Positions 57,203-64,000 of a stretch of DNA of 64,000 bases are shown here, piece by piece. Position 1 is the stretch's first letter, and the number at the start of each line of letters is the position of its first letter. A program made the translations under genes and the position numbers. The stretch spans positions 62,001-126,000 of the forward strand of contig NZ_BONX01000003.1 of the NCBI RefSeq assembly GCF_016862935.1, read 5' to 3'. Source of the stretch: Plantactinospora mayteni. GTDB taxonomy: Bacteria > Actinomycetota > Actinomycetes > Mycobacteriales > Micromonosporaceae. The notes under the pieces are model-generated. The model was not told the DNA's origin, ran no database searches, and was given only the letters and a program-made list of their open reading frames with translations.

Positions 57203-58426
57203 TCAGAGCACGGATTTCGCACCCGGCAGTTGCCGGAGGAGGTGGGCCGCGACCGCACTGGCGGCCATGGCGAGGATCGCCACGACGGCGAAGGTGACCA
57301 GCACCGGCAGTCGAGCGTGGGCGAACGCGAACTGGAGGGCGACCACGATCGGCAGGTGAACGAGGTAGATGGCGTAGGAATCGCCGGCCAGCGACCGAGT
57401 CAGTCGGCTGTGACCAGCGACCTTCTCCCGGAACAGGGTCAGCAGGCCGACGCAGAGCCCGACACCCATGAACGTCTCCACGAGCGTCCAGCACGCCGAC
57501 GCCCACGACAGGCCGCCCGGGGCGAAGAAGGGGGTGTCGACGCCGGTGCCGAACAGTACGGCGGCCAGGGCGACGCCGACGGCGAGCCAGGTGTAGCCGG
57601 TACGCCGGGACAGCCGCGACAGCCAGTCGTGCCGGTAGGCGAGCACGCCAGCGGCGAAGAACGCGGCGTACTGGACGAGGCGGGCGGGTTCGGCCTGGAT
57701 GAAATCCAGCAGCGGCACCCACATGTCGAGGGGGTAGCGGATCCGGACCACGAACGCCGCGGCGGCCACGGTCACGGTGAACAGCACGAGCGCGCGGTGT
57801 CCGGGTGTCCGGATCAGCCGGGCGGGAGTGTGTCGGGTACGACGGTGGGACAGGAGGCCGCCGGTCCACCGGAACAGCACGTAGAGCAGGCTGAGGGCGA
57901 GCAGGTTCTGGATGAACCAGAGGTGGCCGAACTGGAGGTCGGGCCAACTCGGGCCGGTCCAGTCCGCCGGCCGCTGCCCGAGGCCGAGGAACACGTCCAG
58001 GTAGTAGCGACCGAACGAGATCGGCGGATAGTCGCGGTACTGGACGTAGTAGGTGTACATCAGCGCGGGCATGATCGTCGCCGCCCCGATCAGGAACGGG
58101 ACACCCAGCCGCTTGAGCCGACCCCGGGTGAATCCCCAGCCGCCCCTGCGGTCGTGCGAGCGGGGTACGAGGTAGGCAGCGGCGAAGAAGAGCAGGCTCA
58201 TCCGGAAGGACCCGCCCACCGCCGACAGCGTCGCCAGTACTCCGGTGTGCTGGTCGCCGCGGAAGTACCACCAGTCGGGCGGCCCGTACGCCTGGGCCGC
58301 GTGGTGGATCACCACCAGCAGGATCATCGCGACCCGCAGGTTGTCCAGGTAGTGCAGATGCGGGCGGGGCCGGACTGTTGGCGGGGAAGGCGTCTCGACG
58401 GGGGTACCCACCGGCATGCTGTCCAT
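57203..58426 (-). CDS. Acyltransferase-3 family membrane protein
   Basis: A 407-aa polytopic enzyme that transfers acyl groups to sugars or other surface molecules. ATG 58426 lies six bases after a TATTTT -10 box (leaderless). The family opening is HLHYLDNLRVAMILLVVIHHAAQAY; the histidine after the first membrane segment is the conserved one. About ten hydrophobic segments follow (LLFFAAAYLV, FLIGAATIMPALMYTYYVQY, YAAFFAAGVLAYRHDWL and others). FGHLWFIQNLLALSLLYVLF fits the family. It is preceded on the same strand by a TetR gene and a TetR-type operator overlapping its promoter. Confidence 0.88.
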   Translation of the reverse strand: MDSMPVGTPVETPSPPTVRPRPHLHYLDNLRVAMILLVVIHHAAQAYGPPDWWYFRGDQHTGVLATLSAVGGSFRMSLLFFAAAYLVPRSHDRRGGWGFTRGRLKRLGVPFLIGAATIMPALMYTYYVQYRDYPPISFGRYYLDVFLGLGQRPADWTGPSWPDLQFGHLWFIQNLLALSLLYVLFRWTGGLLSHRRTRHTPARLIRTPGHRALVLFTVTVAAAAFVVRIRYPLDMWVPLLDFIQAEPARLVQYAAFFAAGVLAYRHDWLSRLSRRTGYTWLAVGVALAAVLFGTGVDTPFFAPGGLSWASACWTLVETFMGVGLCVGLLTLFREKVAGHSRLTRSLAGDSYAIYLVHLPIVVALQFAFAHARLPVLVTFAVVAILAMAASAVAAHLLRQLPGAKSVL

Positions 58427-58432
58427 GCGTTC

Positions 58433-58460
58433 AAAATACTGAACACTTGGTCAGTCAGAA
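58433..58460 (-). promoter_or_regulatory. TetR-type operator over the acyltransferase promoter
   Basis: ACTGAACACTTGGTCAGT (58438-58455) matches its own complement at 14 of 18 positions, the common TetR half-site pattern. The minus-strand -10 TATTTT (58433-58438) ends six bases before the ATG, with a TTCTGA -35 at 16-bp spacing. A bound repressor would cover the promoter. Confidence 0.55.
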
Positions 58461-58521
58461 TCGGGGAAGGCCCCGGACCAAGGTCCGGGATGACCCCGAT
58501 TGCTCGTCCCGATCGACGTGG

Positions 58522-59136
58522 TTAGTCTGCCGTCGGCTCGTGGCCGAACCAGCCGAGCCGCAACAACCGCTGGTTCGCGGCGCTGCGCTCCGCCAACACC
58601 TGCGGGTCGAACATCGACCGGTCCAGGTTCGGCTGCATCACCGGCTCCAGCAGCAGCGGGCCGAGGATCAGACAGAGCATCTGGAAGGGGGCCCACTGCG
58701 GGTCGGTGTTCGCCCGCGTCCGCTCAGCGGCGACCAGCCGGCCCAGCTCGGCGCGGGCACCTGCCAGGAGCCGGCCGAACAGTGCGACGCTGGCCTCGCC
58801 GCCCTCCAACAGCACCCGGCGCAGATAGCCACGCAACAACTGGTCCGCGCCGAACATCCGGGCGGACACTTCCCCGAGCGAGGCCATCAGGTCCGGCGAG
58901 CCGTCGTCAAGTTCCCGCAGGGCAGCGCCCAGTCGGCTCAGTACCTCCTCGTCCACCGCCGCCCGCAGGCCCTCCTTCGAACCGAAGTGGTGGATCACCA
59001 GGGCCGGCGACACCCCGGCCGCCGCCGCCACTGCCCGGGTCGACGTGGCCTCGAAGCCACGCTCCGCGAACAACGCGAGCGCTGCCTCACGAAGCCGCGC
59101 CCGCCCGGTCAGATCCGACGATGAGAGCCCTCGCAC
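58522..59136 (-). CDS. TetR-family transcriptional regulator
   Basis: A 204-aa repressor. GTG 59136 is chosen: TAGCGT (59144-59149) lies seven bases upstream, a leaderless geometry, and the HTH starts a few residues later. The HTH reads RARLREAALALFAERGFEATSTRAVAAAAGVSPALVIHHFGSKEGLRAAV. The C-terminal domain (about 85-204) has VSARMFGADQLLRGYLRRVLLEGG and LILGPLLLEPVMQPNLDRSMF. It is 95 bp upstream of the acyltransferase on the same strand, with a TetR-type operator between, so it most likely represses that gene. Ligand unknown. Confidence 0.9.
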   Translation of the reverse strand: MRGLSSSDLTGRARLREAALALFAERGFEATSTRAVAAAAGVSPALVIHHFGSKEGLRAAVDEEVLSRLGAALRELDDGSPDLMASLGEVSARMFGADQLLRGYLRRVLLEGGEASVALFGRLLAGARAELGRLVAAERTRANTDPQWAPFQMLCLILGPLLLEPVMQPNLDRSMFDPQVLAERSAANQRLLRLGWFGHEPTAD

Positions 59137-59240
59137 AACCCAAACGCTATGCCACCACCGCAGGCCCCCGGCCGGAGGGGACGACAACGCTGACCCCCGC
59201 CGGTTTCCGCCGGCCACTTGCCACCCGGCGGCGTGCGACG

Positions 59241-59263
59241 CCATATAGGATATGGCCGATATC
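59241..59263. promoter_or_regulatory. Overlapping AT-rich palindromes before a lipoprotein gene
   Basis: CCATAT-AGG-ATATGG (59241-59255) overlaps GATAT-GGCCG-ATATC (59249-59263), in the interval between the TetR gene and the lipoprotein gene at 59314. This is a likely repressor site, distinct in sequence from the TetR operator at 58438. Confidence 0.45.
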
Positions 59264-59313
59264 ATCCGTTTGGTTACCCAGGACCACGCAACCCGCCGGA
59301 GGATGAGCAACGC

Positions 59314-60525
59314 ATGCCACCCCACAAGCGCGTCCTGTCCACCCTGACCGCGTCGCTATTGGCGGGCGCCCTGATGGCCTGTACTTCCCCGGACGACGGC
59401 AACGACGAGCGCGGCGCGGACCCCGGCACCGGACAGTCGGGCCCCGACGCCGAGTTCCGAGATCGGAACCTGTTGGTCACGGCCGTCTGCTCGGCCGGCG
59501 CGGACGGCGGTTGGCAGGTCTCGGTGGACGGTTGGGATCCGAAGACCTGGACGCACGAGGCGAAGGCCATCTTCACGGTGCCGGCCACGGTCGTCGCCAC
59601 CGAGCAGCAGACCGAGGCGTACCCGGCGCCGGAGGCCCGTTCGGGTCTGACCGCGCTGTGCACACCCAGCGATTACGGGCCGCTCGGCAGGTCGGCCCGG
59701 GACGGCGAGGACGACACCGCCATCGTCCGGATGGTCCGGTCCCTCTTCGACCGCGACTTCACGAGGCTCGCCGTGGTGATCCGGGACCAGGACAGCGGCG
59801 CCGGCCACGTCGGTTACGTCGACCGTGGTGGACAGCTCACGAACCTGACCGCGACCGACATCGATTTCGGGTCCACCCCGAACGAGCAGTACGCGGTCCT
59901 CAGCCCGGACGGCGCGGAGGTCTGGTTCACCTACCGGGTTACCGACGGCGACACGAGGATCGGTAGCCGGTCGGTGGCCGGGGACCACAAGCGGACCGAG
60001 CGGACCGCCGCCGAGGTGCCCGGCCGGCGTCCGCTGTTCCTGGTCGGAGATCCGGTCCGCGGGGTGGTGGGCTACGACGTCGCCGTCTCGCCGGACGGCA
60101 GACGCTTCAGCGCCTGGGCGCCCGGGGTCAGCGGCAACGGTAACGGCGTGTTCGCGGTCCCGGCTCAGAGCACGGGGCTCACCAACAGTTCCGCAAGGGC
60201 CGGCGACAACGGATGTTCGGGCGCCGTCGGGTGGCTCGACGCCGACACCCTGCTGTGCCCCTTCGGCAACGGCAACCTCGCGGCCCTCGACGTCGACGGC
60301 GGGACGAGCACGCCGAGCGGCCCCATCCTGCCCGACAACAACCGGCAGAACATCGCCATGGTCATCTCCCCGGACGGCAGCCAGGTCGTGTTCCTGAGTG
60401 CGGCCGAGACGGAGCGCGAGTACTGGATCTCCGCCACCCAACCCGGTTCCACGCCGCAGAGGGTGGAACAAGGCGGCGCGTTCTCCGTCCTGGGTGACAC
60501 CGCCATTTTCATCGAGTGGCGCTGA
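59314..60525 (+). CDS. Lipoprotein with TolB/WD40-like propeller features
   Basis: A 403-aa predicted lipoprotein. ATG 59314 (MPPHKRVL) has GGAGG upstream, and the lipobox LMAC is at about residue 23. An acidic Gly/Asp linker precedes the body. The mature part has segments typical of TolB-like propeller blades: YAVLSPDGAEVWFTY, YDVAVSPDGRRFSAW and MVISPDGSQVVFLSA, each with the S-P-D-G turn. This suggests a binding protein without enzyme motifs. It is probably attached to the outer face of the membrane. It is divergent from the TetR gene and convergent with the methyltransferase. Confidence 0.75.
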   Translation: MPPHKRVLSTLTASLLAGALMACTSPDDGNDERGADPGTGQSGPDAEFRDRNLLVTAVCSAGADGGWQVSVDGWDPKTWTHEAKAIFTVPATVVATEQQTEAYPAPEARSGLTALCTPSDYGPLGRSARDGEDDTAIVRMVRSLFDRDFTRLAVVIRDQDSGAGHVGYVDRGGQLTNLTATDIDFGSTPNEQYAVLSPDGAEVWFTYRVTDGDTRIGSRSVAGDHKRTERTAAEVPGRRPLFLVGDPVRGVVGYDVAVSPDGRRFSAWAPGVSGNGNGVFAVPAQSTGLTNSSARAGDNGCSGAVGWLDADTLLCPFGNGNLAALDVDGGTSTPSGPILPDNNRQNIAMVISPDGSQVVFLSAAETEREYWISATQPGSTPQRVEQGGAFSVLGDTAIFIEWR

Positions 60526-60577
60526 TCGGCCGATAGATAGCAGCCGGTGCGCGGGCACGGGGGCTCGCCGACTCAGC

Positions 60578-61186
60578 TCACGCTTCGGTCGCGATCGCCG
60601 CGATGGCGGCGTGCGGCCGATGGGTGCCTTCAGCGGGCCGCTGAAGGCGCTCGACCTCCGTGAAGCCGGCTCGCGCCAGTCGCTCGGAGAACTCGTCGAC
60701 GGGCCAGCGATAGGCGGTCACGACCTTGTGGTCGAAGGCGGCGACCTCGTCACCCACGAAGAGAGCAACCACCAACGTTCCGGCCGGAGCCATCACCCGC
60801 CGAAACCCGGCGAGCACGCCGTCGAGATCGTGCGGCGGCAGGTGGATCAACGAGCCCCAGGCCAGGATGCCGGCGATGGAGTGGTCGGCGACGGCGAGAT
60901 CCTCCATCGACCCGAGTTGGTAGCTACCGCTCGGGTGGGCTGCCTGTGCATGGGCGATGAACTCCGGGACCATGTCGATTCCCGTTGAGTCGGCGCCCAG
61001 CGAGCGAAGGTAATCGGTGAGGTGGCCAGGCCCGCAGCCCAGATCGAGCACCGCGCCGGGTCGGCCCGCCAGATGTCGCCCGATGAAGGCGAGGTCGTCG
61101 GCGTGTACCTGCTGACTTGTGCCGAAAAGCTCGATATAGAGCTCCGCGACGGATGCATACGCCTGCCGGACCGGTTCCAGGTTCAC
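60578..61186 (-). CDS. Class I SAM-dependent methyltransferase
   Basis: A 202-aa enzyme. GTG 61186 is chosen because TATAGT (61193-61198) lies exactly six bases upstream with no ribosome site: a leaderless start. The SAM-binding motif I is GAVLDLGCGPGHLTDYLRSLG, motif II STGIDMVPEF, and LAVADHSIAGILAWGSLIHLPPHDLDGVLAGFRRVMAPAGTLVVALF covers motifs III-IV. Size and layout match small-molecule methyltransferases of the Methyltransf_11/25 type. The substrate is unknown. Confidence 0.9.
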   Translation of the reverse strand: MNLEPVRQAYASVAELYIELFGTSQQVHADDLAFIGRHLAGRPGAVLDLGCGPGHLTDYLRSLGADSTGIDMVPEFIAHAQAAHPSGSYQLGSMEDLAVADHSIAGILAWGSLIHLPPHDLDGVLAGFRRVMAPAGTLVVALFVGDEVAAFDHKVVTAYRWPVDEFSERLARAGFTEVERLQRPAEGTHRPHAAIAAIATEA

Positions 61187-61192
61187 CGCGCG

Positions 61193-61198
61193 ACTATA
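61193..61198 (-). promoter_or_regulatory. Leaderless -10 box of the methyltransferase
   Basis: TATAGT reads towards the GTG at 61186, with six bases between: the clearest example of the leaderless geometry in this window. No good -35 is seen. Confidence 0.55.
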
Positions 61199-61304
61199 CG
61201 AGCCCGCAGAGCGCCGAGGCGGCGGGCGCCCGAGGCGACGGGCGTGACGGAAACCGGTTACAGTTCCTGGACCGGAATCACACGAGCCCCAAGGAGGTGC
61301 CCCG

Positions 61305-63203
61305 GTGACCACCGACCAGCAGCCGGTCTCCGACGCCAGAGCCGACTGGCAGTCCCGCATCGCACTCCGCAGCGATGAAGGCGACCGCGAGGTGACACCG
61401 GTCCTGCCCCCACCGAACGACCTGGCAGCGATACCCGGCCTCGGTCACGTCCGGCTGGGCTGGGCGCCGGTGCCCGAGGCGGTCGGCTACCTGGTGCACC
61501 GCGCCCCGATCTCGGATGGCGCCGTGGACGGACCGTTCGCACCCGTGGACCACCTCGGTGGTGATGTCCTCGCGGTCCCCGACCCCTGGTACGTCGACAC
61601 CACCGGCGAACCCGGCCAGCCGTACGCCTATGCCGTCGGGTCCGTCTCCGAGGTGACCGTCACCGGCCCGCTCGGCGAACCGGTACGGGCCGCCGCGCTG
61701 CCCTTCCCCGTCGCCCCGACCACGGCCACCGTGCCACCGGTCGGCGGCGCGGTCCCGACTGTGGAGTTGCGGCTGGACGGCTCGGCCCAGGGCACTCCCC
61801 TGCACCGGCCCTGGCAACCGATGATCGGCAGCGAACGCCTTTCCCAACTGCTCTGCCGTGACCTGTCCGGCGGGCGGGAGATCGGTGCCGAACTGCTCGC
61901 CGCGCTGCGCCGGATCCGGGCCGAGATCGGCGTCGAGACCGTCCGCGCCCACGCCATCCTGCACGACGACCTCGGCGTCTACCGCGAGGTCGACGGCGAG
62001 CCCGTACACGACTTCAGCGTCGTCGACCAGGTCTACGATCTGGTGCTCGAGGCCGGGCTGCGGCCGGTGGTCGAGCTCGGTTTCATGCCCCGCGAACTGG
62101 CCAGCGACCCGACCCGGACGGTGTTCGGGTACGCCGCCGTCGTCTCACCGCCGAAGGACTGGGACCGGTGGGGCGACCTGGTCCGCGCACTCGTCCGCCA
62201 CCTCCTCGACCGGTACGGCGACACCGTGCTGACCTGGGACTTCGAGGTGTGGAACGAGGCGAACCTGGAGGTCTTCTGGTCCGGTGACCAGGAGGAGTGG
62301 ATGCGGCTCTACGACGTGACCGCCCGAGCCGTGAAGGAGGTCGACCCGCGGATCCCCGTCGGCGGCCCCTCCTCGGCCGCGGCGGGCTGGGTCGACGCGC
62401 TGCTGGAGCACGCCGGCCGCGCCGGCACCCCGGTCGACTTCGTCAGCACCCACACCTACGGCAGTCCCCCGCTGGACCTGCGGCCGACGCTACGCCGGCT
62501 CGGCTTCCCGGACGCCCGGATCCTGTGGACCGAGTGGGGTGTCACCCCGACCCACTTCCACCCGGTCAACGACGGCATGTCGGCGGCGACGTTCCTGCTC
62601 AGTGGCATGCGTTCGGCGGCCGGCCGGGTCGACGCGCTGTCCTACTGGGTGGCCAGCGACCACTTCGAGGAACTCGGCCGCCCGCCTCGGCTGCTGCACG
62701 GCGGCTTCGGCCTGCTCACCGTCGGCGGCATCGCCAAGCCCCGCTACCACGCGCTGTGGATGCTTGCCCGGCTCGGTGACACCGAACTGCCGGTACGGGC
62801 GTCCGGCGACGGCGCCGACGGGCTGGTGCAGAGCTGGGCCAGCCGCCGGACGGATGGCAGCCTGGCGATACTCGTCTGGGTGTCAACGCTCGACCAGTCG
62901 AAACGGGACGGTGAGCCGAGCCTGGCCCGGCGGATCCGGCTCGCCGTCGAGGGCGCCGCCGGCCGTCCGGTACGGATCACCCGGCTGGACCGCGGGCACG
63001 GCGACGTCACCACGCTCGCCGCTCAGCTCGGCGTCGACGACTGGCCGACCGAGACGCAGTGGGCGGCGTTGCGGGCAGCCGACTCGCTGACGGTCGAGGA
63101 GCTCGGGGCGGCGCGGAACGGCGCGGCCACCAACGCGGCGGTGATCGAGCTGGAGCTGCCACAGCCGGGTGCCGTACTCGTCGAACTCGACGCCCGGCCG
63201 TAA
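61305..63203 (+). CDS. GH39-like glycoside hydrolase (beta-xylosidase type)
   Basis: A 632-aa glycosidase without an evident signal peptide. GTG 61305 has AAGGAGG seven bases upstream. Residues about 30-140 form a fibronectin-like N-terminal domain (LGHVRLGWAPVPEAVGYLVHRAP). The catalytic barrel has LRRIRAEIGVETVRAHAIL, the acid/base Glu in WDFEVWNEANLEVFW and the nucleophile Glu in ARILWTEWGVTPTH, the spacing expected of family 39. The C-terminal beta domain is RTDGSLAILVWVSTLDQ. Substrate is probably a xylo- or arabino-oligosaccharide taken up from outside; the peptide-type ABC ATPase next door may or may not be related. Confidence 0.87.
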   Translation: MTTDQQPVSDARADWQSRIALRSDEGDREVTPVLPPPNDLAAIPGLGHVRLGWAPVPEAVGYLVHRAPISDGAVDGPFAPVDHLGGDVLAVPDPWYVDTTGEPGQPYAYAVGSVSEVTVTGPLGEPVRAAALPFPVAPTTATVPPVGGAVPTVELRLDGSAQGTPLHRPWQPMIGSERLSQLLCRDLSGGREIGAELLAALRRIRAEIGVETVRAHAILHDDLGVYREVDGEPVHDFSVVDQVYDLVLEAGLRPVVELGFMPRELASDPTRTVFGYAAVVSPPKDWDRWGDLVRALVRHLLDRYGDTVLTWDFEVWNEANLEVFWSGDQEEWMRLYDVTARAVKEVDPRIPVGGPSSAAAGWVDALLEHAGRAGTPVDFVSTHTYGSPPLDLRPTLRRLGFPDARILWTEWGVTPTHFHPVNDGMSAATFLLSGMRSAAGRVDALSYWVASDHFEELGRPPRLLHGGFGLLTVGGIAKPRYHALWMLARLGDTELPVRASGDGADGLVQSWASRRTDGSLAILVWVSTLDQSKRDGEPSLARRIRLAVEGAAGRPVRITRLDRGHGDVTTLAAQLGVDDWPTETQWAALRAADSLTVEELGAARNGAATNAAVIELELPQPGAVLVELDARP

Positions 63204-63249
63204 CCGGCCACCGGGTCCGCGCGGCACACCGCCGGCGGGCCCGGCTCCG

Positions 63250-63280
63250 GGACCGGCGCCCGTGCTCCAGGCGCCGGTCC
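63250..63280. terminator. Bidirectional terminator between convergent genes
   Basis: A perfect 11-bp stem: GGACCGGCGCC (63250-63260) and GGCGCCGGTCC (63270-63280), loop CGTGCTCCA. It lies between the glycosidase stop (63203) and the ABC ATPase stop (63324). Confidence 0.6.
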
Positions 63281-63323
63281 TGCTCCGGTCGTCACCCCGC
63301 CACCGAGCGCCGGCCAACACCCG

Positions 63324-64000
63324 TCATCCGGGGCGGCGTGCCGCCGAGAACGGGTTGGGGATGGAGTCCAGCAACAGCCGGGTGTAGTCGTCGCGGGCCG
63401 CGCCGACGACCTCCAGGGTCGGGCCCTGCTCCACGAGGTCGCCGTGGTTGAGCACCAACACCTCGTCGGCGAGCAGCCGCGCGCTGAGCAGGTCGTGGGT
63501 GATGTAGAGCATGGCCAACCGCCGGGTCCGCACCAGCTTGCCGAGGAGTTCGAGGATCTCCGCGCGGATCGACACGTCCAGCATGGAGACGGGTTCGTCG
63601 GCGATCAGGATCTCCGGCTCGGGCGCCAACGCGCGGGCCGTCACCACCCGCTGCCGCTGCCCGCCGGAGAGTTGGTGCGGGAGCTTGTCCAGGAACTGCC
63701 CGGCCGGAGCGAGCCCGACGCTCTCCAGCAGCTCGGCGGCCCGCTCCCGGACCGCCGGACCACGCAGGCCGTGATAGTTCACCAGCGGGCGGGACAGGGC
63801 GTACCCGACGGTCCGGGTGGGGTTCAGCGCGCTGAACGGATCCTGGAAGATCATTTGTACGTGCCGGCGGTAGTCGCGCAACGCCCGGCCGCGCAGCCGG
63901 TCGACGCGTACCTCGGTCGTCGAGTCGGCGGCGGTGAACCGGACCTGACCGGACGTCGGGCGTTCGACGCCGGTGACCAGCCGGGCGATCGTGGTCTTGC
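63324..64000 (-). CDS. Oligopeptide/dipeptide ABC transporter ATP-binding protein, N terminus beyond window
   Basis: 225 codons of an OppF/DppF-type ATPase. The frame stays open to the window end, where the last bases encode the K-T-T of Walker A. Then come the Q-loop in HVQMIFQDPFSALNPTRTVG, signature QLSGGQRQRVV, Walker B ILIADEPVSMLDVS and the H-loop YITHDLLSARLLADE. The C-terminal LVEQGPTLEVVGAARDDYTRLLLDSIPNP is the family end. The Q-loop FQDPFSALNP is typical of peptide/nickel-type importers. The rest of the transporter should lie upstream, beyond base 64000. Confidence 0.9.
   Translation of the reverse strand, partial: KTTIARLVTGVERPTSGQVRFTAADSTTEVRVDRLRGRALRDYRRHVQMIFQDPFSALNPTRTVGYALSRPLVNYHGLRGPAVRERAAELLESVGLAPAGQFLDKLPHQLSGGQRQRVVTARALAPEPEILIADEPVSMLDVSIRAEILELLGKLVRTRRLAMLYITHDLLSARLLADEVLVLNHGDLVEQGPTLEVVGAARDDYTRLLLDSIPNPFSAARRPG

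Noticed and set aside
1-64000. tRNA or rRNA genes
   Set aside because: I looked for T-loop patterns (GGTTCGAATCC-like) and found only matches inside coding sequence without a foldable cloverleaf.

Overview
The DNA is very GC-rich, starts many genes with GTG or TTG, uses Tat signals, actinobacterial lipoboxes and leaderless promoters, and carries a wall-polymer locus plus a large megasynthase. This points to a filamentous actinomycete, most likely a member of the Micromonosporaceae. The genus is inference. The window holds 42 protein genes that I support, three short upstream ORFs and one NRPS remnant. I saw no rRNA, tRNA or CRISPR array.

Bases 1-16.3 kb form a cell-surface polysaccharide (teichoic-acid-like) locus. 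It has a UDP-GlcNAc 2-epimerase (cut by the window edge), three glycosyltransferase-type proteins, a Tat-exported dimethylformamidase-like protein, and a DegT aminotransferase and Gfo/Idh dehydrogenase pair for amino-sugar synthesis. It also has a two-gene TagGH-type ABC exporter under a divergent TetR regulator, a fused cytidylyltransferase/SDR (TarI/TarJ type) and a CDP-glycerol glycerophosphotransferase-like polymerase.

Bases 16.3-34.1 kb are mixed: a GNAT acetyltransferase, a DUF2231 membrane protein, a secreted C39-type peptidase, a benzoylformate-decarboxylase-like ThDP enzyme convergent with a Tat-exported flavin amine oxidase, and an AraC regulator next to a 24-bp perfect palindrome. 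Next come an MDR reductase, a YbaK deacylase, a topoisomerase IV-like pair, two overlapping nucleotidyltransferases, a fold-back MITE and an SDR.

Bases 34-55 kb look like a specialised-metabolite region. It contains a membrane-anchored HTH/beta-trefoil protein, an NRPS adenylation remnant, an SDR and a glutathionyl-hydroquinone-reductase-like protein. A probable 15-kb minus-strand operon (52748 down to 37689) follows: two giant PUFA/enediyne-like synthases joined by a GTGA overlap, a discrete ACP, an alpha/beta hydrolase and a sulfotransferase. The domain order is two FMN reductase-like barrels-KS-AT-ACP-ACP-KR, then KS-AT-DH-PPTase. A fully reduced or partly unsaturated, possibly sulfated lipid or polyketide is the likely product (inference).

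Bases 55-64 kb carry a PHB-depolymerase-like lipoprotein, small lipoproteins, an acyltransferase-3 membrane protein controlled by a TetR regulator, a methyltransferase, a GH39-like glycosidase and the end of an oligopeptide ABC ATPase.

Beyond the genes, the most striking item is an 84-nt short ORF. It is found twice (8813-8896 and 39608-39691), each time wedged between two operon genes by ATGA overlaps on both sides and flanked by short direct repeats, as if a mobile translational-coupling linker had inserted.
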